From: Cytobacillus luteolus
GTDB taxonomy: Bacteria; Bacillota; Bacilli; Bacillales; Bacillaceae_L
Assembly (NCBI RefSeq): GCF_017873715.1
Contig: NZ_JAGGKM010000004.1
Span: 452,673-516,672, forward strand
Length of the DNA stretch: 64,000 nt
Reading direction: 5' to 3'
Shown: positions 1 to 10,117 of the stretch, piece by piece
Layout: each line of letters opens with the position of its first letter
Numbering within the stretch: position 1 is the stretch's first letter
Translations under genes and position numbers: made by a program
The notes under the pieces: generated by a model
What the model saw: only the letters and a program-made list of their open reading frames with translations
Database searches by the model: none
Told to the model about the DNA's origin: nothing

Positions 1-819
1 TGTTGCAATTACCCCACCTAATAAAGCAATAATTAACGCAGATTGTTTTAATGAATCATGGAAAATAAATGAAATAATAAGTACAACTAAAAGTGGAATT
101 AAACCAACAATTGGATTAGGTAATTCCTTATTTGCAACTACTGGGTCATTTTTACGAGCAACGAATCTTTCACCATTTGATACTGCTTTCGTGATCATAC
201 GTTTTAACCACCAGTAGCCGAATACTGCCATAAACACGGCAACAATTAAACTAACTTCCCAACCAGCGTATGGAGTCGTGCCTAAATGCTCAATTGGAAT
301 CCAGTTTTGAATTTCTGGCGATCCCGCTGAAGTCATTGTGAAGGTTACTGAACCAAATGCTAATGCAGCAGGAATAAAGCGACGCGGAAGGTCTGCCTGT
401 TTAAATAAACTTAGCGCCATTGGATACACAGAGAATGCTACTACGAATAAGCTAACTCCACCGTATGTTAAAATTGCACAGGCAGCAACTACTGCTAATA
501 CAGCTTGCTTCATACCTAGCTTATCAACTACCCATTTAGATACACTATCTGCTGCTCCACTATCTTCCATAACTTTCCCGAAAATGGAACCTAGTAAGAA
601 CATCAAATACCAAGAAGCAACAAACCCAGAAAAACCAGTCATATAGTTTGTTACTAGATTTGCTCCACCATCTGGAGCTAACTGTGGAAACAATGGTAAT
701 CCACTTAATACTGCAACGAATAATGCACATAGTGGTCCTGCTACTAGTAAATTCATACCCTTCATTGTTAAATAAATTAAAAGTGCTAAGCCGCCAATAA
801 GACCTATCATACTAAGCAT
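1..819 (-). CDS. GntP-family permease, 3' part cut by window edge
   Basis: This is the first 273 residues of a GntP-family membrane permease; the reading frame runs off the left edge. The ATG lies at 817-819. The translation is a run of hydrophobic helices with the family's polar loops, for example FGSVTFTMTSAGSPEIQN and MTGFSGFVASWYLMFLLGS. GntP proteins take up gluconate or other organic acids. It is the last gene of a leftward operon behind scoA and scoB, 29 bp from scoB. B. subtilis has the same neighbourhood (yxjC-scoAB), so a hydroxybutyrate or acetoacetate substrate is more likely than gluconate, but that is inference from context. Confidence 0.88.
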   Translation of the reverse strand, partial: MLSMIGLIGGLALLIYLTMKGMNLLVAGPLCALFVAVLSGLPLFPQLAPDGGANLVTNYMTGFSGFVASWYLMFLLGSIFGKVMEDSGAADSVSKWVVDKLGMKQAVLAVVAACAILTYGGVSLFVVAFSVYPMALSLFKQADLPRRFIPAALAFGSVTFTMTSAGSPEIQNWIPIEHLGTTPYAGWEVSLIVAVFMAVFGYWWLKRMITKAVSNGERFVARKNDPVVANKELPNPIVGLIPLLVVLIISFIFHDSLKQSALIIALLGGVIAT

Positions 820-848
820 TAATTTTCCCCCTATCTTTCATTAATATC

Positions 849-1511
849 TTAATAAACATTTACATCCTCAATAATTAAATCTGGTTCGGTTGATTGTTGG
901 ATATCCTCGATTGTGTATCCCTCAAAGACTTCAATTAGTTTTAGCCCTTTTTCTGTTACATCAATTACAGCCCGATCTGTAATAATTCGATTTACGACAT
1001 TCTTTCCTGTTAAGGGAAGGCTGCATTCATTTACAATTTTCGGATCTCCATTTTTACTAACATGATCCATAATGACAATGATTTTTCTGGCACCGTGAAC
1101 GAGATCCATTGCTCCACCCATGCCTTTGATCATTTTGCCAGGAATCATCCAGTTTGCTAGATCTCCAGACTTTGAAACTTCCATTCCACCTAATATAGCA
1201 ATATCAACATGCCCACCTCGGATCATTCCAAATGATTCGGCACTATCAAAATAAGAAGCTCCCTTAATTGCTGTAACAGTTTCTTTCCCAGCGTTAATTA
1301 AATCAGGATCAACCTCTTCCTTAGACGGATAAGGTCCGATTCCTAATAACCCATTCTCAGACTGTAGTACGACTTGCTTATTACTTTGAATATAGTTCGC
1401 AACTAATGTTGGCATACCGATTCCTAGATTTACATAGAAACCGCTTTCAATTTCTTGTTCAGCTCTTCTTGCAATTTTTTCACGAATGGCCTGTTTATCT
1501 AAATGAGTCAA
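849..1511 (-). CDS. scoB: 3-oxoacid CoA-transferase subunit B
   Basis: This is the 220-residue beta subunit of succinyl-CoA:3-oxoacid CoA-transferase. With ScoA it moves CoA from succinyl-CoA to acetoacetate, opening the way to acetyl-CoA. The family motif around the catalytic glutamate is clear near residue 53 ([13 protein letters not shown]), as are the glycine-rich [19 protein letters not shown] and the N-terminal [10 protein letters not shown]. The length is normal for separate B subunits. The gene follows scoA by 16 bp and precedes the GntP permease, so all three are probably one transcript from the sigma-54 promoter upstream of scoA. Confidence 0.95.
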   Translation of the reverse strand: MTHLDKQAIREKIARRAEQEIESGFYVNLGIGMPTLVANYIQSNKQVVLQSENGLLGIGPYPSKEEVDPDLINAGKETVTAIKGASYFDSAESFGMIRGGHVDIAILGGMEVSKSGDLANWMIPGKMIKGMGGAMDLVHGARKIIVIMDHVSKNGDPKIVNECSLPLTGKNVVNRIITDRAVIDVTEKGLKLIEVFEGYTIEDIQQSTEPDLIIEDVNVY

Positions 1512-1527
1512 AAAGTACTCCTCCTTT

Positions 1528-2214
1528 CTATGAAACTGTTAGTCTTTCAATTCGTTTTTCTTGCTTGCCTACAATTAAACGTTGAACGTAGATGCTAGGA
1601 GTATGAATTTCATTGGGATTTAAATCTCCAATTTCAAAAAGCTCTTCGACTTCGGCGATCGTCACCTTACCCGCTGCAGCAATCATCGGATTAAAGTTTC
1701 TTGCTGTTTTATTATAGATAAGATTACCCATTTTATCTGCCTTACTAGCTCTAACCAAACTAAAATCAGCAACTAGGGCCTTTTCTAAAATATACTCTTT
1801 TCCATTAAACTCTCTGACTTCTTTTCCTTCGGCAACTGGAGTTCCTACGCCAGCTGGTGTATAAAAAGCTGGGATACCTGCCCCACCTGCACGAATCCGT
1901 TCAGCTAGTGTCCCTTGTGGTGTGAGCTCTACCTCTAGTTCACCAGCGAGAACCTGTCTTTCGAATTCCTTATTTTCACCAACATAAGAACCTATCATCT
2001 TTTTGATTTGTCTATTCTTTAACAATAACCCTAGGCCCCAATCGTCAACTCCACAGTTATTTGAAATAACAGTTAGATCCTTAACACCTGTTTCAACTAA
2101 AGCCAAAATTAGATTTTCAGGAATACCTACTAAACCGAAGCCTCCCACCATAAGTGTTGAGCCATCTTTGATATCCTTTACAGCTTCTACAAATGAAGTA
2201 AATACAGGTTTCAT
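1528..2214 (-). CDS. scoA: 3-oxoacid CoA-transferase subunit A
   Basis: This is the 228-residue alpha subunit of 3-oxoacid CoA-transferase, partner of the ScoB encoded just downstream. The CoA-transferase family I signature is present at the N-terminus ([19 protein letters not shown], residues about 18-36), followed by the [15 protein letters not shown] segment typical of the A subunit and the [17 protein letters not shown] loop. The start is the ATG at 2214, preceded by GGAGGAG. It is the first gene of the operon. A sigma-54 promoter sits about 40 bp upstream, with activator motifs further up, so expression probably needs the adjacent PAS-AAA-Fis regulator. Confidence 0.95.
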   Translation of the reverse strand: MKPVFTSFVEAVKDIKDGSTLMVGGFGLVGIPENLILALVETGVKDLTVISNNCGVDDWGLGLLLKNRQIKKMIGSYVGENKEFERQVLAGELEVELTPQGTLAERIRAGGAGIPAFYTPAGVGTPVAEGKEVREFNGKEYILEKALVADFSLVRASKADKMGNLIYNKTARNFNPMIAAAGKVTIAEVEELFEIGDLNPNEIHTPSIYVQRLIVGKQEKRIERLTVS

Positions 2215-2254
2215 TTTTTCTCCTCCTTTCTAAGTTTTCGTTCACTATTTACAA

Positions 2255-2270
2255 TGCAAGGACCGTGCCA
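2255..2270 (-). promoter_or_regulatory. sigma-54 (-24/-12) promoter of scoAB-gntP
   Basis: Read on the minus strand the sequence is TGGCAC, five bases, then TTGCA: a full match to the SigL/sigma-54 consensus with the GG and GC dinucleotides correctly spaced. It lies about 40 bp before the scoA start. The gene upstream encodes a sigma-54 activator, which supports the call. Confidence 0.93.
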
Positions 2271-2335
2271 ACTTTTCAAAAACGCATATTGTTCACATTT
2301 TTTTCACTTTTCACTGAATTAAGCGCAGCTTTTTT

Positions 2336-2351
2336 TTCCGGAATTCTGGAA
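2336..2351. promoter_or_regulatory. Putative upstream activator site 1
   Basis: TTCCGGAATTCTGGAA is a near-perfect 16-bp palindrome about 65 bp upstream of the sigma-54 -24 element. The same motif, in the degenerate form TTCCRGAWWTCYGGAA, recurs twice more at 2405-2420 and 2425-2440 and was not noticed elsewhere in the window. Position and symmetry fit a binding site for the Fis-type helix-turn-helix of the adjacent activator. Confidence 0.75.
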
Positions 2352-2370
2352 TAGAAATGAGTTAATCTGT

Positions 2371-2385
2371 TTGAAAACGCTTTTT
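2371..2385. promoter_or_regulatory. cre-like CcpA site among the activator sites
   Basis: TTGAAAACGCTTTTT matches the catabolite-responsive element WTGAAARCGYTTWCW at all but about one or two positions. It lies between activator site 1 and the paired sites 2/3, where bound CcpA could block loop formation to the sigma-54 promoter. Catabolite repression of acetoacetate use would make sense but is inferred. Confidence 0.6.
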
Positions 2386-2400
2386 AAATCACTTAAATTT

Positions 2401-2444
2401 AAAATTCCAGATTTCCGGAATGGTTTCCGGAAATCTGGAATTTT
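2401..2444. promoter_or_regulatory. Paired activator sites 2 and 3 forming a 20-bp inverted repeat
   Basis: Two 20-bp arms (2401-2420 and 2425-2444) are exact inverse complements around a 4-base centre. Each arm holds one copy of the TTCCRGAWWTCYGGAA motif. The element starts directly after the stop codon of the regulator gene, so it could double as that gene's terminator. However, only a short interrupted T run follows on the minus strand, and the extra motif copy at 2336 argues for protein binding. Confidence 0.7.
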
Positions 2445-3815
2445 TTATTCTAAACTATATTTTTTAATTTTTTCATACATACTAGATTTACTAATTCCTA
2501 AAGACTTAGCCGCTTGTAGTTTATCTTGTCCAAATTGTTCAAGGGATTTTTCAATAATTTTTTTCTCGGTTTCATCTAAAATCTCTTTTAAGGATCTCTG
2601 ACCAATAAGAAGCTTTGGATCTCCCATAAAATATTCAGGTAAAGAAGATATCGTTATCTTCTCTCCATCTGTTAAGTGAATTGCTGCCTCAATCACATTT
2701 TCAAGTTCCCGTAGGTTTCCTGGCCATGTATGTTTATATAACAGGTTTAGAACATCTTCCTCAATCATTGTTATCCTTTTTCCGGAACGTTTTGTCATCT
2801 TCTTTAAAAAGAATTCGGTCAAGTGACCGATATCCTCTACACGTTCACGAAGAGGTGGTACTTTAAAAGGAATAACATTGATTCGGTAAAACAAGTCCTC
2901 CCTGAAACGGTTTTCTTGAATCATTTTTTCTAACGGCCTATTCGTTGCTGCAATTACTCTAACATCCACAGGAATTGGTGTCATCGAACCAACTGGCTCT
3001 ACCTCCTTTTCCTGTAGGACTCTAAGGAGTTTCACCTGCATATTTAATGGCATATCTCCAATTTCATCAAGGAAGATGGTTCCTCCGTGAGCCAATAAAA
3101 ACTTCCCTTTTTTGCCGCCTTTTTTAGCACCGGTGAAAGCGCCTTCTTCATAACCAAAGAGTTCAGATTCAAGTAAGTGTTCCGGTATGGCCCCACAATT
3201 TACTTTGATAAATGGTTTGTTGCTTCGTGAACTTAATTGATGAATACTATGAGCGAAAAGCTCTTTACCCGTACCACTCTCACCTCTGATTAAAATAGAA
3301 GTATCGCCAGAAGCAACGTTTTTCACTTTCTCTTTTAGCTCCGTTATTTGCTTTGAAACCGCTTTAATATCTTGTAGTGTATACTTAGCACCATTGTGCT
3401 CTTGCCAATCTTGCAAATAAGTTTGAAGTTGTGGCATCAGGCTCTTTATATGACTACTCATTTTATCCCATTCTTTTGTATCACGGAAAATGACTGTACC
3501 AAGTGCACCTATTACTTCACCATTTGAGTAAATAGGAATTCGATTAGCAATCATATAATTCCCCTTTATATACTGAAGGTCAGCTATTTCCTCTTTACCT
3601 GACTTAGCAACAAGATGCATTCTCGAATTTTCAATAACAGTTGTTACGTGCTTACCAATTATTTCACTCCGGTTAATTTCAAGAAACTCACAATATTTTT
3701 TATTCATATATACAATATTTCCATCTTTGTTAACGACTACAATCCATTCATAAGCACTGTCAATAATCGTTTCTAATATATCATTTTTATATTGAGCATC
3801 TATTTCGTTAAACAT
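2445..3815 (-). CDS. Sigma-54-dependent transcriptional activator, PAS-AAA-Fis
   Basis: This 456-residue enhancer-binding protein should activate the sco operon downstream. An N-terminal PAS sensor domain (about residues 10-115) is followed by the sigma-54 AAA+ domain with Walker A GESGTGKE, the sigma-54 contact loop GAFTGA and Walker [13 protein letters not shown]. The last 40 residues form a Fis-like helix-turn-helix ([19 protein letters not shown]). The single PAS domain suggests it senses a metabolite or cell state directly rather than by phosphorylation. It resembles the BkdR/RocR/AcoR group of Bacillus activators. The target is inferred from the sigma-54 promoter and palindromes next door. 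Confidence 0.93.
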   Translation of the reverse strand: MFNEIDAQYKNDILETIIDSAYEWIVVVNKDGNIVYMNKKYCEFLEINRSEIIGKHVTTVIENSRMHLVAKSGKEEIADLQYIKGNYMIANRIPIYSNGEVIGALGTVIFRDTKEWDKMSSHIKSLMPQLQTYLQDWQEHNGAKYTLQDIKAVSKQITELKEKVKNVASGDTSILIRGESGTGKELFAHSIHQLSSRSNKPFIKVNCGAIPEHLLESELFGYEEGAFTGAKKGGKKGKFLLAHGGTIFLDEIGDMPLNMQVKLLRVLQEKEVEPVGSMTPIPVDVRVIAATNRPLEKMIQENRFREDLFYRINVIPFKVPPLRERVEDIGHLTEFFLKKMTKRSGKRITMIEEDVLNLLYKHTWPGNLRELENVIEAAIHLTDGEKITISSLPEYFMGDPKLLIGQRSLKEILDETEKKIIEKSLEQFGQDKLQAAKSLGISKSSMYEKIKKYSLE

Positions 3816-3883
3816 AACATCACCTACTACAAATCTAATTGTTTCTATAATATCACTAATATTTTAAAAATTATAGAAATAAA

Positions 3884-3916
3884 AAAATGACGTGAAACAT
3901 ATGTGCCACGTCATTT
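3884..3916 (-). terminator. Terminator of the MFS transporter gene
   Basis: Read leftward, ATGACGTG pairs with CACGTCAT across a loop and is followed by seven T residues. It lies just after the stop of the MFS gene and upstream of the sigma-54 activator gene. Confidence 0.8.
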
Positions 3917-3920
3917 CATC

Positions 3921-5120
3921 TTAAGTATGAGAACTTACTATCACTGAAGTATCTTGACTTTTTTTCTTTAATTTCTGGTCATATAAAGCAGTTGGAATAA
4001 TAGATAATATTATTAACATCATCAAAATGATAAATAGTAGTTCAATATTATATAAATCTACTATTATACCACCGAAAATTGGACCTAACATTCTACCACC
4101 AGTAGCCGTGCTATTAACAATGCCCTGATAAAAGCCTTCTCTACCTTTAGGTGCCAGTTCATTGGCAATAGTCGGTACAGCCGGCCACACAAACATCTCC
4201 CCTATCGTAAGAATGATCATAGCTACTACAAAAGCAGTAAACATCTCCGCTTTAGCAACTATAGCAAAAGAGCCTACGAAAATTACTAGTCCGATAATAA
4301 TTTGTGTTTTTAAGGTTTTTGCAAATTTACGGACCACTAAAGAAATGACTGGTTGCCCAAATACAATTAATGCCCCATTGATTGTCCATAAAAGGCTATA
4401 CTGTTTTAAGCTAATTCCTAGATCTTGTGTGTGTGAAGCAATTGTTGTTTGCCACTGAACATATGCCAACCAACATATTAAATACCCTATGGACATTACT
4501 AATAAAGCAGTCAACTTCGTTCTATTTTTCACCACTTGGGGTTGTTGTAAAATCGAGCTTTGTTCAGCTTTTTCTATACTAATACGTCGATAACCAAATA
4601 GGGCTATAAAGAAATAAACAAGAATTAAAGCTGCATTTGCCGTGAATATATACGTAAAAGAGAACGATGCAACTAAACCACCAAGTCCTGCACCAACTGC
4701 CACTCCGACATTTTGAGCGACATATACTGCATTAAATGCTCTCCTTCCACCTTCAGGCCAAACTGAGCCTGCCATTGCATACATCGCTGGAAAAACAATA
4801 CCTGATCCAAATCCTACGATTGTTAAAAAAACAACATAATATGGCCATTCATTGTTAAAAACCAGACCGATTACAGCCATTAAGGATATTACAATCCCCG
4901 TTAATATAGATTTATATCCTCCCACTTTATCAAAAAGTGCTCCACCGAACAGATTTCCAATAACACTTGCAGCTGAATTAAGCATTAATACTAAACCGGC
5001 TACAGATAAAGATTTCCCAAGATGATCATGAATGTAAATCGTATTTAAAGGCCATAAGAAGGAAGACCCCGTCACATTAATAATCATGCCTATCACTAAT
5101 AACCAAAGAGATCGAGGCAT
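3921..5120 (-). CDS. MFS transporter, 12-helix drug-efflux type
   Basis: This 399-residue major facilitator has two six-helix halves joined by a hydrophilic loop near residues 177-205. The loop 2-3 signature is visible as GGALFDKVGGYKS, and helix 4 carries the MYAMAGSVWPEGGRRAFNAVYV region. Helix 11-12 has the ANELAPKGREGFYQGIVNSTATGGRMLGP motif common in multidrug exporters of Bacillus (YttB/MdtH-like). The ATG at 5120 follows a weak purine-rich stretch. It is transcribed alone and has its own terminator. The substrate cannot be told from sequence. Confidence 0.88.
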   Translation of the reverse strand: MPRSLWLLVIGMIINVTGSSFLWPLNTIYIHDHLGKSLSVAGLVLMLNSAASVIGNLFGGALFDKVGGYKSILTGIVISLMAVIGLVFNNEWPYYVVFLTIVGFGSGIVFPAMYAMAGSVWPEGGRRAFNAVYVAQNVGVAVGAGLGGLVASFSFTYIFTANAALILVYFFIALFGYRRISIEKAEQSSILQQPQVVKNRTKLTALLVMSIGYLICWLAYVQWQTTIASHTQDLGISLKQYSLLWTINGALIVFGQPVISLVVRKFAKTLKTQIIIGLVIFVGSFAIVAKAEMFTAFVVAMIILTIGEMFVWPAVPTIANELAPKGREGFYQGIVNSTATGGRMLGPIFGGIIVDLYNIELLFIILMMLIILSIIPTALYDQKLKKKSQDTSVIVSSHT

Positions 5121-5228
5121 CAGAATCCCCCTAAAATTTGTTATGTTTCGATTTCCAAAATAATTCTATTCCTTTCCTGGTTAAATGGCAATATAAAAAT
5201 TAACCTACAAAATTTTCTTAATATTCAC

Positions 5229-5262
5229 TAAAAAGACAGCCATACCGAATGTATGACTGTCC
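5229..5262 (-). terminator. Terminator after the 54-residue small gene
   Basis: Leftward the sequence forms a GACAGTCATAC/GTATGGCTGTC stem followed by TTTTT. It lies just past the small gene at 5275-5439 and probably ends the ytzC transcript. Confidence 0.75.
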
Positions 5263-5274
5263 TTGTTTTCTGGG

Positions 5275-5439
5275 TTAATTTTCAGTTCTTTGTTTTGATT
5301 TTATAGGTTGGCCTTTTTCAAGATACTTTTTCTTCGCAACCTTTTTAGGATCAAAATCCTGACCAACCTCTATGTCATTACTATTAATTCCGTTTTTTGT
5401 TTTTTGCTCAGGGTTATTTTGCTTTGAACGTTTTTTCAT
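5275..5439 (-). CDS. Small basic hypothetical protein, 54 residues
   Basis: This short frame begins MKKRSKQNNPEQKTKNG and ends KGQPIKSKQRTEN. It is highly charged and hydrophilic, lysine-rich, with no cysteine and no membrane segment. A good ribosome site (GGGGG, 6-8 bases before the ATG at 5437-5439) and a terminator after the stop support real expression. It lies 11 bp downstream of ytzC in the same direction, so it is probably cotranscribed. It resembles the small spore- or stress-associated basic proteins of Bacillus in composition only. The function is unknown. Confidence 0.6.
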   Translation of the reverse strand: MKKRSKQNNPEQKTKNGINSNDIEVGQDFDPKKVAKKKYLEKGQPIKSKQRTEN

Positions 5440-5450
5440 TCTTTGACCCC

Positions 5451-5732
5451 CTAGTGATATTCATTTAAAAGATTTTCATCAAGAGTCATATCATTTTGAA
5501 TCTGCTGAAGTTGCAGTCTCATACGGTGAAGTTGTTCACGCTGCTGTCCATTGCAACTTAGAGCTAGATGAGCCAGGTCATTTGCACAATCTTCAAGTTG
5601 CTCCATAGCATTCGTATATTCAGTGATATTATAATGCTCTTGCTTTCTTGCAACCGTCATTTGCTCCTTGCTCGTTCTAATCGTATCCTCACATCTTTGG
5701 AGAAACGTTTCAACTGATTGGCGTGTAGCCAT
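5451..5732 (-). CDS. ytzC: YtzC family (DUF2524) protein
   Basis: This 93-residue protein is recognised as YtzC from its sequence start (MATRQSVETFLQRCEDTIRTSKEQM) and its place beside ytqA. It is predicted to be all-helical, with a glutamine- and leucine-rich second half that could form a coiled coil (QREQLHRMRLQLQQIQNDM). No catalytic motif is visible. It is divergent from ytqA. No function is known to me. Confidence 0.85.
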   Translation of the reverse strand: MATRQSVETFLQRCEDTIRTSKEQMTVARKQEHYNITEYTNAMEQLEDCANDLAHLALSCNGQQREQLHRMRLQLQQIQNDMTLDENLLNEYH

Positions 5733-5957
5733 TCAAATCCCCCCTAACTTAACTAAAGAAGCGACTAGCTTCCTCAACCTGTAGTTTGCACCATACAAGA
5801 ACAAAATATGTCTTTCGGGGCCTGACCCCCACCACTTTAAAGCACTAAATTAACTCCTTTATTAATATTGAAGCCTCTTGTATTATTTGCATTTGAGTAG
5901 GGTAATGGCCCGTGATAAAATAGTAAAGTTAATGTATTTAATATAGGAGGTACTGCT

Positions 5958-7489
<1,532 letters not shown>

Positions 7490-7521
7490 AGAGTGCCATG
7501 GATACCCCATAGCACTCTTTT
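7490..7521. terminator. Two-way terminator between ytqB and ytpB
   Basis: AAAGAGTGC and GCACTCTTT form a stem flanked by A and T tracts. It serves the convergent genes ytqB (+) and ytpB (-). Confidence 0.8.
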
Positions 7522-8620
7522 ACATTGCTATTTCCTTTTTTGATCCTTTTAAAACATTCGTTACTTTCTGCATTGAACGATATAATCGTCCATTTAAATA
7601 AAAGAACAGTGAAGTTTTACCCCCTAGCTGAATAATCTTCTTTGCAATCCTATGTACTTCTTTCTGCTTTCTAACCTTCTCATCTGATAAATAGATCCCT
7701 AACAACCCCCTATTTATCATACGATGAAAATGTTCATCAGGTATTCCAGTAATATTCTGATCAGCTTCTTCTACAAAATGATGGAGACGAGCAACTAATT
7801 CACTTTGCTTAGGGTAATAAAAACAAAAATTTAAATCCCCGCCTTTTCGATCTTCATCCTGATCAATAAAATAATCTAAAAGAATGTGTAGGCCTTGTAT
7901 GTAGGGGAAATAACCGTCTCTAATTTTATTTGCTGTCTCCTCAGTGAAGCTTGATTGAAATGCATACGATACCAAGCAAAAGATTCCTAGTGTGGACCCA
8001 GAACAAGCAGAAAATTCATACCACTGCATTTCAGGTAAATGCGGTTTATATTCATTAAACCATTTTTCTAACCTTGGCACTCTTTCCTCAACTCGAACAT
8101 GTTTATGTACCTGTAAATCACAATAATATAAAGCTAGTTCCTGTAGGTGCTCATTGATAATATCAAAGTGTTTAACCTTCCTCAGGACATCCTGACAAGT
8201 TTTCACTAAGCTTTTTAAGTATCCACCATCTTCTTGTTCAGAGCGGTGACGATAATAATTTTTCAATGGGCTATCTAAAGTTAAGGCATCTGGCATCGAG
8301 TCATGTAATGCTCTAAAATCAATCGGATCTAATGATGTACTTCGATCACACAGATTATCTAAATAATCGCTTATTGTTTGGTATGCGACAATAAATCGGA
8401 TACATTCATTTTTATGTTCATGCGCAAGAAGAGCTAAGATAGCTCCACCTTCACAATGAAAAGCTTTTGTATTTATACTGGCTAGTGCCTGTGTCCTAAG
8501 TTCAGGATCTGGTATTTGATTTGCTTTTTCTCGCCAATATGACAAATGTTTATGAACTTCAGGTAAAACATCTTTATATACCTTTGCCATTAAACTTACA
8601 GAATTAGATGGTACCTTCAT
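7520..8620 (-). CDS. ytpB: Tetraprenyl-beta-curcumene synthase YtpB
   Basis: This 366-residue protein matches YtpB (DUF2600), a large-terpene synthase that cyclises tetraprenyl diphosphate on the way to C35 sesquarterpenes. Two acidic metal-binding segments are visible: SDYLDNLCD at about residues 85-95 and LLDYFIDQDEDRKGGD at about 248-265. I chose the ATG at 8620 because AGGTG lies 5 bases before it; a TTG one codon earlier is too close to that site. B. subtilis has ytpA beside it, which is absent here. No second terpene-cyclase gene lies nearby. Confidence 0.9.
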   Translation of the reverse strand: MKVPSNSVSLMAKVYKDVLPEVHKHLSYWREKANQIPDPELRTQALASINTKAFHCEGGAILALLAHEHKNECIRFIVAYQTISDYLDNLCDRSTSLDPIDFRALHDSMPDALTLDSPLKNYYRHRSEQEDGGYLKSLVKTCQDVLRKVKHFDIINEHLQELALYYCDLQVHKHVRVEERVPRLEKWFNEYKPHLPEMQWYEFSACSGSTLGIFCLVSYAFQSSFTEETANKIRDGYFPYIQGLHILLDYFIDQDEDRKGGDLNFCFYYPKQSELVARLHHFVEEADQNITGIPDEHFHRMINRGLLGIYLSDEKVRKQKEVHRIAKKIIQLGGKTSLFFYLNGRLYRSMQKVTNVLKGSKKEIAM

Positions 8621-8721
8621 CAAAACACCTCGTCTTTTTGATTTTGAATTACCGTTTACTCAAAAATTTGTTACACTAAACTTACTACAAAAAAGGAAAT
8701 TATGAAAGGAACGAAAGAATT

Positions 8722-9234
8722 ATGATCTATCCTTATAAGGGAATCTTACCTGAAATTGCTTCATCTGCTTTTATTGCGGATTATGTAACAGTAACAGGTG
8801 ATGTTAAAATTGGTGAAGAAAGTAGTATTTGGTTTAACAGTGTAATTAGAGGTGATGTTGCATCAACGATTATTGGTAACAGAGTTAATATTCAAGATAA
8901 TTCTATTTTACATCAAAGTCCAAATAATCCACTTATCATTGAAGATGATGTTACGGTCGGACATCAAGTTATTTTACATAGCTCCAAAGTTAGAAAAGGA
9001 GCATTAATTGGTATGGGATCAATTGTACTTGATGGTGCTGAAATTGGTGAAGGGGCATTTATTGGAGCTGGAAGTCTTGTTCCTCAGGGTAAGAAAATCC
9101 CGCCAAATACATTAGCCTTTGGTCGCCCTGCCAAAGTAATTCGTGAACTTAATGAAGATGACATAGCAGACATGGCTCGTATTCGTAGGGAATATGTTGA
9201 AAAGGGTCAATATTATAAAAGCCTTCAAAAATAA
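8722..9234 (+). CDS. ytoA: Gamma-carbonic-anhydrase-like hexapeptide protein YtoA
   Basis: This 170-residue left-handed beta-helix protein is built of hexapeptide repeats (VTGDVKIGEES, VNIQDNSILHQ, VTVGHQVILHS, ALIGMGSIVLDGAEIGEGAFIGAGSLV). The histidines that bind zinc in gamma-class carbonic anhydrases are present at ILHQ, VGHQ and ILHS. Whether this member has carbonic anhydrase activity is unproven. Paralogues called PaaY or YrdA are often acyltransferase-like. It is monocistronic, divergent from ytpB, and ends at a strong hairpin. Confidence 0.9.
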   Translation: MIYPYKGILPEIASSAFIADYVTVTGDVKIGEESSIWFNSVIRGDVASTIIGNRVNIQDNSILHQSPNNPLIIEDDVTVGHQVILHSSKVRKGALIGMGSIVLDGAEIGEGAFIGAGSLVPQGKKIPPNTLAFGRPAKVIRELNEDDIADMARIRREYVEKGQYYKSLQK

Positions 9235-9261
9235 TATCTGATGCAACTATGTTTACTTATG

Positions 9262-9294
9262 AAGTGTTTCCAAATCATTTGGAAACACTTTTCT
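9262..9294 (+). terminator. Terminator of ytoA
   Basis: AAGTGTTTCCAAA pairs with TTTGGAAACACTT across a 4-base loop, followed by a T-rich tail. Confidence 0.85.
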
Positions 9295-9356
9295 GATTTT
9301 GACTACAGAAGGAATGGTATCCTAATAAAAAGCTTTTAAGATTGGAGCTAGTCTAT

Positions 9357-10088
9357 ATGATACCTAAAATTCTTAATCAATCTAAACTGAGAAATCGCAT
9401 TCTTCTAGTATGTACTTTTCTTATAGTGTTTTTACCTAATAATGGCACCGCTGCCTATAGCAGAAATCTTACAACTACTACCACCAAAAAAATTATTTTA
9501 GATGCGCCTTTAATTTCACAAAATCCTGAATTACCAAGAGGCTGTGAGGTAACAAGCTTAGCCATGCTTCTGCAACATGCTGGTGTAATGGTTGATAAGC
9601 TTACTCTTGCTAAAGCTGTAAAAAAAGACCCTACACCTTATAAAAAACATAATGGCATTGTCCACTTTGGCAATCCATATAACGGGTTTGTGGGTGATAT
9701 GTATACAAAAAGAAATAAAGGTCTTGGGGTCTATCATGCTCCAATCGCAGATTTAGCTGACCAATTTTTAGCTACTAGGATTATTGATTTAACAGGAGAA
9801 GATTTCACACAGGTTTATAAGTATTTAGTAAATGGATCCCCCGTTTGGGTCATTACGAATGCTACGTTTGAAAAGCTGCCAAAATCTTCTTTTGAAACAT
9901 GGCATACACCCACCGGGATTATTAATATAACCTACCATGAACACTCAGTTTTAGTTACAGGTTTTGATGAGCACTTTATTTACTTTAATGACCCCTTGTC
10001 AGGAATTAAAAACACAAAAGCACCAAAGGAAGAATTTATAGCATCTTGGGTACAGATGGGAAAACAAGCGATTACTTATTGGCCTTAA
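9357..10088 (+). CDS. Secreted C39-like peptidase-family protein
   Basis: This 243-residue protein has an N-terminal signal-like helix (about residues 16-33) and a papain-like peptidase C39_2 domain. The candidate catalytic cysteine lies in RGCEVTSLAMLLQHAG, and the histidine in YHEHSVLVTGFDEHFIYFNDP. Such proteins (YvpB-like) are exported and act on the cell wall or outside the cell, but substrates are mostly unknown. I chose the ATG at 9357 because GGAG lies 9 bases upstream; the in-frame TTG at 9342 has no ribosome site. It lies between ytoA and asnB, at the place of ytnA in B. subtilis. Confidence 0.85.
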   Translation: MIPKILNQSKLRNRILLVCTFLIVFLPNNGTAAYSRNLTTTTTKKIILDAPLISQNPELPRGCEVTSLAMLLQHAGVMVDKLTLAKAVKKDPTPYKKHNGIVHFGNPYNGFVGDMYTKRNKGLGVYHAPIADLADQFLATRIIDLTGEDFTQVYKYLVNGSPVWVITNATFEKLPKSSFETWHTPTGIINITYHEHSVLVTGFDEHFIYFNDPLSGIKNTKAPKEEFIASWVQMGKQAITYWP

Positions 10089-10117
10089 TAAGTGCCGCTT
10101 GTTCTATCCCATTGTAT

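Noticed and set aside
338..646. 102-residue frame opposite the GntP permease gene
   Set aside because: It lies entirely antisense to a well-supported membrane protein and has no ribosome site.
5810..5860. Remnant of a mobile element (GGGGCCTGACCCCC)
   Set aside because: Only a short palindromic GC-rich piece remains; it resembles common intergenic repeats but is too short to name.
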